Program-made: the position numbers and the translations under genes
NCBI GenBank assembly: GCA_004802725.1
Contig: SGPM01000549.1
Coordinates: 1-12,404 of the forward strand
From: Antrodiella citrinella
Taxonomy: Eukaryota > Basidiomycota > Agaricomycetes > Polyporales > Steccherinaceae
DNA length: 12,404 nt
Direction: 5' to 3'
In this document: in pieces, positions 1 to 7,706 of the stretch
Layout of the letters: every line of letters starts with the position of its first letter
Numbering within the stretch: the first letter of the stretch is position 1
The notes under the pieces: generated by a model
Told to the model about the DNA's origin: nothing
The model's database searches: none
The model's input: the letters and a program-made list of their open reading frames with translations, nothing else

Positions 1-36
1 GATTTGGGTCTCTGTGGACTGATAGTGTGAATGCAG

Positions 37-199
37 GTTTTACAGCGAGTTCCTCAAGACATGGTCTTATCGTGGAGATGGACAACGGCCGACTCGTGTC
101 GCTGCGGCGAGGTGGTATGCAATGAGCGACGAAGATAAAGCGGTTCGTAATCGTGACTGTGTCACTGAAATCCTTTTTGGCTCACTTCGGTCTACGTGA
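37..199 (+). CDS. 3' exon of a gene with an HMG-box-like segment (partial)
   Basis: Seen: a possible 3' splice site (CTGAT branch-like sequence, then ATGCAG) ends at 36. From base 38 an open frame runs to a TGA at 197-199, about 53 codons. It starts FYSEFLKTW, then has a basic stretch RPTRVAAARW and the motif WYAMSDEDKA. Known: fungal HMG boxes show the order Y/F-x-S-E-F, then R-x-x-R-I/V-A-x-x-W, then a serine/acidic turn (MSDEEKA-like) before the third helix. Inference: this is the second half of an HMG-box domain in a DNA-binding protein whose first exon lies before the window. The residues after DKAVRNRD do not look like the rest of a box, so the exon may be spliced on or the gene may be degenerate. 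The acceptor and frame rest on this weak likeness only. Confidence 0.35.
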
Positions 200-879
200 A
201 TTCATAGCCATACGTGGACGCATACGCGAGGGAGATGGAAGCTTACAAACTGCGGCAACGAGAACCTTCGTCGCTGACGCATGAAGAGTAGTTTTCTCAT
301 TCGCACACTGAAGTCCACTTGCGAAATATAAATGTGCGACGCGACAGCCGTGCGAGCTCAACGTTCAACTTAGCATAAGCGTGGAGACGGCCTGTAGGTG
401 GTCGAGTCTTCGATGTCGGATTACTCATTTTTTAAGTATATAGTAGTACTGTGTTGCTTCCGACACATTGGTACATGTGCCGTCGACGTCTGTACATATC
501 ACATCAAGCGACATGGGAAGCTGTGTCGAACGCCTTGAAACCCAGGGGTCAGACCCCTCTGAAATGATAGGGTTTGCAGTCTCTCCGAGTCATTCAACCA
601 GGGGAGCATGAACAACTTCTGGGTCTGCACGCGACATCGTACGACTCCCTCCATGGTATACGGGATGCTACGAAACGCATATGCGCGGGGTCACTGAGAC
701 GTACGGAACGCATTAGGACATTTATCAGACTCGTATGTACGAGTTTGAAATATCGACTTTCAGTGTCACGCAAATTCTTTACTTTCAGGTGCACACACAC
801 GAAATCGAGCACCACACTGCCAATAAGTACTCCTGATCATATCCCCACACACAGCGTCCCACAATATCCCTGCATTCAA
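200..879. other. Intergenic flank left of the transposon, no supported gene
   Basis: I see no recognisable gene here. Open frames on either strand around 574-880 lack family likeness, and the plus-strand one runs on into the transposon end. The only compact structure is a perfect 7-bp inverted repeat with a 1-base centre at 544-558 (AGGGGTC A GACCCCT). Confidence 0.5.
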
Positions 880-887
880 CCTCACAC
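880..887. repeat. Left copy of 8-bp target-site duplication (CCTCACAC)
   Basis: CCTCACAC directly precedes the transposon's first base and recurs exactly after its last base at 5861-5868. Eight-base duplications are diagnostic of hAT insertion. The perfect identity suggests that insertion was not ancient. Confidence 0.93.
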
Positions 888-899
888 TAGTGATGTTCA
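888..899 (+). repeat. Left terminal inverted repeat (12 bp perfect)
   Basis: TAGTGATGTTCA matches the complement of 5849-5860 exactly. After these 12 bases similarity continues only with gaps. Confidence 0.93.
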
Positions 900-1030
900 G
901 GCTGCGCTCCGGCTGGCTCCGGCCAGCTCGTCACGGCTGCCACCAAAATTCAGCTACAAGCCGCTCCGGTCTGCCGCTGAACAGCCGCTCCGGCTAGCTG
1001 CGACTCAGCTCCGGCTTCAGCCGTGGCTTG
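900..1030. repeat. Left subterminal repeat zone of the hAT element
   Basis: Five copies of GCTCCGG start at 906, 916, 963, 987 and 1008. AGCCGTGGCTTG at 1019-1030 recurs in the right subterminal zone at 5710-5721. Known: hAT transposases such as Ac bind short repeated subterminal motifs, often through the N-terminal BED finger. Inference: these are transposase-binding sites. Confidence 0.7.
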
Positions 1031-1123
1031 CATCCGTATATGGAGATCTCAGGCGCTAATGTTTCATCCAGGACGTAGAACAATGCAAAGTGAAGCATAA
1101 TGTACATAGATTCAAGTAACACA

Positions 1124-4100
1124 TTACTTTGTGCGTGGCCTGGTAGCTAGACGATCTGCAAACGAATTTATATCCTCCGGAATAGTAGCTTCAATAGACA
1201 TTGCTCGCTCCAGATACTGAAGCTCGTCCACCGGATTTGTACCTGCAGTGAAATCGAGACATGCACTGCGGCCTTGCTTTAGTGAAAACTTGAGAAGCTG
1301 TAGAGATTCCATCAGTTCCGGTGTAATACGATTACGCCGTGGGGACATTGTCTCTTTCCCAGATGAGAATACTCGCTCGCATGGGACTGCAGATGCTTGA
1401 ATTGGCAACACATCCATGGCGAGTCGGAAGATGGTAGGATAGAGGTTCTGAACATAATTCTCCTGTTCTTCACACGTCAGCCTTCTGTTTGATAAAGGAG
1501 AATATTTCTCGCACCTGCCAAAACACCAGGGGATCAATGATGTTGCTCTGATTGTCGCTGAGAAAGGCATCGACTTCTTGCTCGATACTTCGCGCGCCAC
1601 TGGTGCTTGCATCACGAGGCTGTGTGTTGCGAATTCCAAGCACATCCATGGCAACCAGACGACGTTTTTCGGCCTCTGTCTGCTCCACAGGCCTCCGAGG
1701 TTGTGTCTGGTCATGGACATTTCCGTTACTACTGCTGCTACCAGTCTCATCTCGATACTTGCTAAGCTAAAATGAATGTCAGACTCAGAACCTCCTCGGG
1801 ATACTTGACATATGATCTCACCTCTCGAACACACGACACTTTGGCCCACTGTGTTCTCTCCGGTGCGTTGTCCTCAAACCATCTGAGCTTCCAGTTCGGA
1901 TCCACGACTATAACAGCCGCTCATTGAGTCTGCAACAAACAAAACTGAACTATTGAACACGACGTACACATTGCGTGCAGATAGACCAGTACTGTGTCTA
2001 TCCTATCTCGATAAGACTCGAGCTTATCAAGACCAGCCTGTACGATCGGTGCCGTCTCTCGGTGTTGTTCCATGTGCACTATCCACGATCGCTTCAGTGC
2101 CTCAAATGCAGGTATCGTGTCTGAAAGAGTCGGTGTTTTCTGATACGACAGGAGTTGCTGAAAGGCATTAGGTATCTGCAGTTGAAAAAACATTGTAAGG
2201 TCGAGTCGGCCGCCGCACAATCTTGCACAAAAGCCAGACAAACCTGTAGAATACCGCGGAATGTCTCAAGAGCTTTCCACTCAATGTTGCTAAGCTCATA
2301 CTTCCGTACCTCACGATCCTCTGCGCAGAACACCAGTATAGCCTGGATTGACCTATTAGCTTCAACAAAGACGGGAATCCTCTCTACGATGCTACACACC
2401 TCACGAAGATCCAGGGCTCGATCAATCATATAGAATGTTGATGACCAGCGTGTGTCCACATCTCGTAGTAATTGACGAGGAGGTGAATCTGGATTCAGGC
2501 GTCGTTGGATCGTCTCGAAATATTGGCGTCGGAGACTGGAAGCACGTATCTACATTCAAATGATATCAGTTTTGCACACTGAGCATGAAATTATGTAAGT
2601 GATACGAACCGTTCGGATGAGTGACCGTACAATAGCAATAGGATCACGATCTATGGCAGCAGCGAAAGTTCGGGATGGCTGCGTGATTGGAATAAACTCT
2701 TCGGCGTCCATAGAAGCATATTTGAGCTGTGTGATCTCGCTCAAAATTGCTTTGACAGCGAGATTTACAATATGTGGGAAGCAGCTAGTAACGAGTCGAA
2801 ACAGTTAGACATCGAAATGATGAGATGTGCGGGCATTCTCACCGGATGTGCCGATCTGTGCGACTGAAGGCAATTCCCTTGCGGTTCAATTCACGCTCCA
2901 AGGCATCCAACATGGTGATATTGTTTGATCCGTTATCAACAGTGACCCAGCCCACCTACCGCAAGAATACAAAGTCAGTGAAGTACGAGATCTGACAAAC
3001 ATATATGACTTACCTTATCCTCGATGACCAACCGCTCGAGAACGTACATAAAAGCTCGTGCTAGGTGTTCTCCAGTATGATGACCAGGAACCCTCTGAAA
3101 TCCAATGAGATCAGACCGTAGCGACAAAGTCGTCCTAGGCCCGTTCGGTGTTGTCACGGTTGTTGCTTCAATCCAGTGTGCTGTCACAGCCATGAACGGG
3201 GACAAATTTGGATCTGACCACATGTCTGTGGTCAGCGAGATTTTACCTAGCGAGTACTACATGAATGTGAAATTAGTATCACAACTAAGTTCCGCGTAGC
3301 AACTTGAAGGTGCCAACCTTCATGTCTCGCTCAAGCCGTTGAAGGTGTTTCTCTAAAAACTCGTCAATCTTCCGTCGGACAATATGACGACTAGGCATAT
3401 CGGCCTCAGTCAGCTCCTTGCGCAGCAGGAAGAACACGTCCCGTAGCTCCTTGGACTCCACGACGCTCAGTGCCTAGATAACAGATCATACGTCAGATAA
3501 TTCACTATGAGAATTTGCGTACAACCACATTACCTGATCATCAGCAATAACAAATTCTGTAAGAGCTTCGACGAACGCTTCACGTGAGAACGGTGTCTTC
3601 TCCTCAGGGCGCTCAGACTCGAGCCCAGAGCGCTGCATGTTGACGGAATCTTGACCTTTCTTCTGACGATACTGCTCAACAGCAGTCTGCGCTTTCTTCG
3701 CAGTGATCTCGATGTTCAAGCGGTCGCAACCATCCACCCAGAGTTCCAGATGTTCGGAGAGTAAATGCGTCCGGAGCGGATCCGTCCCCGTTGTGACACT
3801 GTACTCCGCGACCATGTAGCTCGGATCTGTCTTGTTGAGATGTCTATAATACAAATTAAATTATGTGACACGAAATCGGGAATAAACTATAGACTCAGAC
3901 ACTCACTGACATAACTTGCATTGTCTGCGCTTTGGTTTCTCCGCCGGAAAATTCTCGAAAAATTCCCAGACATCTTTGCCTTTCTTGTTGTTTGCTCGGT
4001 TTGCCCGGTGGTTGCGACGTTGAGGGCTGTGAGGGCCTGATCGAGGTGAGCCAGGAGCGCGAGTAGGCAGGGTAGCCACAGTCTGCCCCGCGTGACGTGA

Positions 4101-4754
4101 GCGTCGAGGAGTAGGTGACGATGATGTTAAATGATCCGACTCAGACCCCGATACCTCCATGTTGAAGATCTCATTATTGGGAGAGTCAGGTGCGACATCC
4201 GTCGGACCGGGTGCTGCAGGCTGCGGCATGATTGGGGGGTTTCGAACATTTGCAGGTGCAGGTCTTATTCTATCAAAACAAAGGCTGTTAACATTGAGTT
4301 TCTTGAGTGAACAACAAATACGTACTGGTCATTCGATTGCTCCTGTGGTGCAGTAGCGCGGCCTGATGTCGAGTCTGCGGGTTCGTCGTCATCAGTCACA
4401 TCACCATCTACATGGCGTCTACGCCCTCGAGGAACAAACGGGCTCCTAGGATCAAGCACAGTGCCTAATGGCTGAGTGCGGGGCTGTGGCGGAACTACTG
4501 GCGGAACAAAATCTGTGTTGTGATAATGATCAGCATCTGACTTCAACTTAATCATGACTTCGACACATACTATCAAGTGCAAACACTGTCTGCATGGCGC
4601 CATTCGGAAACGTCTGCACCGCGCCGTTTGGAAGTGTCTGCGCCGCGCCGTTTGGAAGTGTCTGCGCCGCGCCGTTTGGAAGTGTCTGCGCCGCGTTTGG
4701 AAGTGTCTGCGCGGCGGTGGTTTGCTGTCTTGTTCTACGCTTGGTTTGAGCCAT
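1124..4754 (-). CDS. hAT transposase, BED finger plus D/D/E core plus C-terminal dimerisation domain; 13 exons, 968 aa
   Basis: Exons (minus strand): 4754-4571, 4512-4326, 4269-3907, 3843-3534, 3473-3318, 3256-3014, 2955-2843, 2784-2610, 2549-2244, 2175-1968, 1907-1822, 1766-1515, 1447-1124. All 12 introns are 55-68 nt and GT-AG, phases close throughout, and total coding length is 2907 nt. Residues: octapeptide repeats about 20-60; low-complexity Ser/Pro/Arg region about 125-220; BED finger about 225-276 (W225, C241-x2-C244, H271-x4-H276); first catalytic Asp D411 in LTTDMWSDP; second D488 in WVTVDNGSN; CxxH C520-H523 in RCFPHIVNL; W612 in DTRWSS; CERVFSS with E885, followed by the hATC dimerisation segment to the C terminus. 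Known: hAT enzymes cut DNA in the nucleus through D/D/E-coordinated metal and form hairpins on the flanking DNA. I place the third acidic residue at E885 from family pattern. ATG 4754 sits in GCCATGG and is preferred over ATG 4784, because the TATA box at 4798-4805 would start transcription near 4770. Least certain junctions: intron 5 (donor GTTGGC), intron 8 (GTTCGT) and intron 10, where only the second acceptor, TTATAG at 1908, keeps the frame. Confidence 0.88.
4597..4713 (-). repeat. 24-bp coding tandem repeat in transposase exon 1
   Basis: There are five units: 4597-4620 (diverged), then 4621-4644, 4645-4668 and 4669-4692 (identical to each other), and 4693-4713 (21 bp, one codon short). 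On the minus strand each unit encodes an octapeptide of the type AAQTLPNG. All length changes are multiples of three, so the transposase frame is kept. Identity between neighbouring units points to recent slippage or unequal exchange. Confidence 0.9.
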
Positions 4755-4797
4755 GGCTTCGAAAGACTTGCTGGACCATGTCATCAAAAAGTGTGCC

Positions 4798-4805
4798 TAT
4801 ATATA
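4798..4805 (-). promoter_or_regulatory. TATA box for the transposase
   Basis: TATATATA lies 44 bp before ATG 4754 on the minus strand and only 14 bp before ATG 4784. With usual TATA-to-start spacing the transcript would begin between the two ATGs. This supports 4754 as the translation start. Confidence 0.5.
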
Positions 4806-4806
4806 C

Positions 4807-5700
4807 TTTGTGAGTACGACAGAAGAGAGATGCAGGCGGCTCAATCTCGCTCACCACCAGGTAGGATCTTTGACATCGGCCTGCCGCCTGCCTCGAATTT
4901 GTGGTGTGTGCGAGCCAGCCCTGGTCTATCTGTGTCACAAATGAATTTGAGAATAAAACGAGGACTGAAAATGAAACTGAACACGCCAAATGCTGGCATC
5001 CAACACCGTCGTGTTGCACTAAACTCCACAGGTGACGCAGGCAGTAGTTGTTGCGCCGGAGCGGGAGGCCCTAGAACGACTCCAGCGATATTGCAATATT
5101 GCTGCGCATTGGACCTACGAACGGCATGGTGTAACGAATGGAATATATTTGCTGTGAGTCATAGTACGCCTCATGTCTCGGGCTTCGCAACGTGAAATAC
5201 ATGCATTGGAAACAAGCGAGGAATGAAAAAGTCGAGTAGATGTTTGGATTGGTGATAGCCATAAGAAGTCGAGCATGAGGAATGGGAAAAGGCGGGCTGC
5301 AGCGGCGGGTTATCAACGTTGTTTTCGCGTGCTGATCTGGGGTGTCCAGTCATTCAAGCAGTGTGCCCGCCGGTTGATATGACAACAAGCAACAAGAAGC
5401 CACGGGGAGGGAGGGTGGACTGAATGCAAGCATGAAGCTTGTTAGCTTTCAGTGGTCAATGAGCATGAACGTACCTGCATGCGCAATATCATGGCACGCG
5501 CTGACTAACATGTATGTGCACAAAGCACTGGCACTGATTTCCGGCACATCATCACTAACAGTACTCTTCAGTATTGTTTTTGAGCCGAGAAACATGAATA
5601 TAGAGTGTACTTACCTGTTGCAAAGAGACTTCAGCGGATCGTGCGACGTCGTGGCGGGCGTGAACCGTGGTTGCCAGCGGCGGCGTTGTACCCCAATTAT
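4807..5700. other. Non-coding 5' region inside the hAT element
   Basis: I see no gene of a known family on either strand across about 900 bp between the transposase promoter and the right subterminal zone. Open frames of 60-95 codons occur but have no family likeness or consistent splice signals. It may hold transcriptional control sequence, an upstream untranslated exon or unrelated filler. Confidence 0.45.
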
Positions 5701-5703
5701 GGA

Positions 5704-5848
5704 AGTTCAAGCCGTGGCTTGAGCCGCTCCAAGCGGCAGCGGGCCGGAAATAGCGGCTTCAAACTCCAGGCTGCAGGCTGGCAAATCCCGGCTGTGGCTC
5801 GGCTCAAGTGGGCTCGGCTTGTCGGCTTGGCCGCTGGAAGCCGAGCCA
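5704..5848. repeat. Right subterminal repeat zone of the hAT element
   Basis: The zone is dense in GGCTCGG, CGGCTT and AAGCGG words. It includes AGCCGTGGCTTG at 5710-5721, shared in the same orientation with 1019-1030. GGCTCGGCTT at 5811-5820 pairs perfectly with AAGCCGAGCC at 5838-5847, a 10-bp stem with a 17-nt loop beside the terminal repeat. This is likely transposase-binding sequence. Confidence 0.65.
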
Positions 5849-5860
5849 TGAACATCACTA
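5849..5860 (-). repeat. Right terminal inverted repeat (12 bp perfect)
   Basis: TGAACATCACTA is the exact complement of 888-899 and abuts the right target-site duplication. Confidence 0.93.
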
Positions 5861-5868
5861 CCTCACAC
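5861..5868. repeat. Right copy of 8-bp target-site duplication (CCTCACAC)
   Basis: Exact copy of 880-887, directly after the right terminal repeat. Removing the element and one copy gives a pre-insertion site reading TTCAA-CCTCACAC-ACCGC. Confidence 0.93.
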
Positions 5869-6021
5869 ACCGCTGGATTACTCTTCGCGGAGGGAAGGTC
5901 GGCTAGCAGTGAGAGTATGTGCATTAAAATCGAGCAATGTAATTCGAATGTCCTGATCATGACAAGGCGACAGTGTTAGTCTCAATTAGGACGGACAAGT
6001 AACTTATCACTGCTGACTGAT

Positions 6022-7215
6022 TTATCCAGCTTTTCGAACACGGAGGAGACCTCTCGCACCTGTCTGTGGAAGAACAGCGTAGAGTTTATCGGTGACCGTC
6101 TTAACGTGTAGAATGCCAGTATAGATGATATAAACAAGTTCGAGAGCTTCGAAATCGACGTGACTAAGGCGATCGTCGACAGGTTTGTACTGAGACTTTC
6201 GCACGCCTCGGACGTTGTCGAAGCGGATTTCCAGCGTGATCTTATGCATATGCGGAAAGGAATGTGATAGCACGACACAATTCGCAAGCCCGTAAGATCG
6301 GAGACGTTCAGGTCATGATCTGATTGAGGGCGAGATGATTCAATAGCGCGAAGACCGCAGAGGGTTCGATTTTACGCACCAGTGACGTGTCCGGACGAGG
6401 TTGGGGAGAACGGAAACGGCAATGTAAGCTCTTCCGGCGTAAGGTCGTTCAAGAAGGATTGCACAATCTCAAGACATTGCCAGTCACTTTGTTTGCAATT
6501 GATTGTCAAGGAGCGGAGCGTTTTCGAGGATCTCGTTCGTTGAACCCAACGGAGCACCCCGAAACAGCCACCCCTGTCCTGTGCTCGGTGCTCCATGTTA
6601 CTGACGGAGGAAATGAGATTCTGGAGAGGCATCGGAACATGTAGCTGCGTCAAAGTGTTGCCCTTGGGAGTCCAGCGTACGTTACTACCAGTGAATTGCA
6701 GTTCTTCGAGACGGGGGAAATGCCTGGCAATTCGATCAAGGTGAAATTCCTTGAGAAATTGATACCTCAATATCATTGCACTGAGGTTGCAAGGATACAG
6801 GTTGCGGATTATGCGGAAAGGTGCGTCTTGAAACTCCAAGATGGACAAATTCGGAAGAGTACCCGGTGCGAATGGTGACTCCAGATGCTTTGTCCATTTC
6901 CGCTCAGACTTATTGCACATAATGCTCTTGAAATATAGCCTCCGGTGCCATGGCTTGATCTTCTCCTTGTCCGTAAGCAATCGCTCGAAGTATTCAAATT
7001 GGTGAGTTTTGCAATCTTATAGTGTGCCAAATAAAACGCCTGACAACTTGGTACCATGACTTGCTGATAAGTGCGCACGCGCGAACGGTTCTTATATCGC
7101 CTTCCAGATAGCCAACCGTATATAATACGAGGTCGAATGGGAAGTGATGGCCCGGGGTCGGATGTGATGCTGGCGTCGACGTTCCATAGTTATCGGGAAC
7201 TCTGGCACGAGGCAT
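6022..7215 (-). pseudogene. F-box / leucine-rich-repeat-type protein with two 1-nt frame breaks
   Basis: ATG at 7215 opens a frame with an F-box at about residues 24-67 (FPFDLVLYTVGYL, TVRACALISKSWYQ, then RRFIWHTIRL), the usual agaricomycete form. Frame 1 stops just after LQNSPI. Homology-like sequence continues at once one frame over (HQFEYFERLLTDKE), which needs one A fewer in the A4 run at 7007-7010. The second frame runs to 6380 with LRR-like segments (FPRLEELQF, KTLRSLTINC), then a likely 60-nt intron 6379-6320 (GTGCGT...CAG). Exon 2 starts DHDLNVSDLTGLR. Near 6256-6258 one T seems missing; the other frame then reads FPHMHKITLEIRF and ends LPQTGARGLLRVRKAG at 6022, a C terminus typical of these proteins. 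Known: F-box proteins bring substrates to SCF ubiquitin ligases through Skp1. The breaks may be real lesions or homopolymer-length errors in the assembly. A 38-nt GTG...AAG intron (about 6287-6250) could also bridge the second break but would be unusually short. Confidence 0.65.
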
Positions 7216-7706
7216 AGGCGCACTATGTTCATGGAGAGGTCAGGCTCCATAGTTATGGAAAAAGAGAGAGTGACACACACCAAATTCGGCCAAGGTTGAA
7301 GACTTCTGTCCGGCGATCCGAGAGTCAAAGCTTCCCGGGCTCGCAGATTGGACAACTCGCAGTCCTAGAGTGCAAGATGGCTCTGGGTTACAGTTGTTGT
7401 AGAGTCTGCGGCGTGATTGGGTTACAATGATGAGGTAAAGAAAGCAAATGTCAAGTTAGTTTCTCGCCAGGGTGCGTGCTGGCACTGGCAGATCTACACG
7501 GCGGTCCGGCAAATGCCGCGGTAACTAGCCGTTATGTACGGTGGGTGCGCACTACGGAAGACAAACAGTATGAGCTGAGATTCCGATCAGCTCACCATGA
7601 ATACCGAGATACGATTACAACATTGTGGCCATGATCTACTAGTACATGCACTTTCGTTACTACGCCGGTTCGATACTCCTCTAGATGGGTCGGTTTACAC
7701 AGGGCA
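7216..7706. other. Intergenic region between the F-box gene and the PDAP1-like gene
   Basis: No gene seen. The left part should carry the promoter of the minus-strand F-box gene. TCCATAGTTAT occurs twice, at about 7183 and 7248. A perfect 8-bp inverted repeat, TGAGCTGA (7571-7578) and TCAGCTCA (7587-7594), lies about 115 bp downstream of the PDAP1-like stop and could be a 3'-end RNA hairpin, which is speculative. Confidence 0.4.

Larger units (their letters stand above)
888..5860 (-). mobile_element. Complete autonomous-looking hAT-superfamily DNA transposon
   Basis: Seen: a 4973-bp segment bounded by 12-bp perfect terminal inverted repeats (TAGTGATGTTCA at 888-899 and its complement at 5849-5860) and flanked by an exact 8-bp duplication. 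The repeat start fits the known hAT end pattern Y-A-R-N-G. Beyond 12 bp the ends stay similar but imperfect (GGCT...TCC...GGC). Both subterminal zones, about 130-150 bp each, are rich in CCGGCT/GGCTCGG-type words. The single recognised gene is a minus-strand hAT transposase (4754-1124) with all splice phases intact. About 1.1 kb lies between the transposase start and the right end. Inference: the element has all visible parts needed for mobility. Whether it still moves cannot be read from one copy. Confidence 0.94.

Noticed and set aside
574..1059. A plus-strand frame of about 160 codons across the transposon boundary.
   Set aside because: It crosses the target-site duplication and runs into the subterminal repeats, has no family likeness and cannot predate the insertion.
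1908..1967. A possible disabling stop in the transposase, met when the first acceptor (TTGCAG at 1930) is used.
   Set aside because: The next acceptor, TTATAG at 1908, gives a 60-nt intron like its neighbours and restores the family-consistent frame (AMFVDPNWKLRWF), so no lesion is needed.
4597..4713. A regular 24-bp repeat array that could suggest a CRISPR array.
   Set aside because: Units are directly adjacent with no unique spacers and are coding in frame, and the genome is eukaryotic.
4554..5195. A plus-strand frame of about 210 codons with Arg/Cys/Trp-rich repeats.
   Set aside because: It is the antisense of the transposase octapeptide repeat. The reverse strand gives the spliced, family-consistent reading.
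5432..5722. A 96-codon plus-strand frame inside the transposon, considered as a second element-encoded gene.
   Set aside because: It runs into the right subterminal repeats and shows no family motif, and no splice-consistent extension was found.
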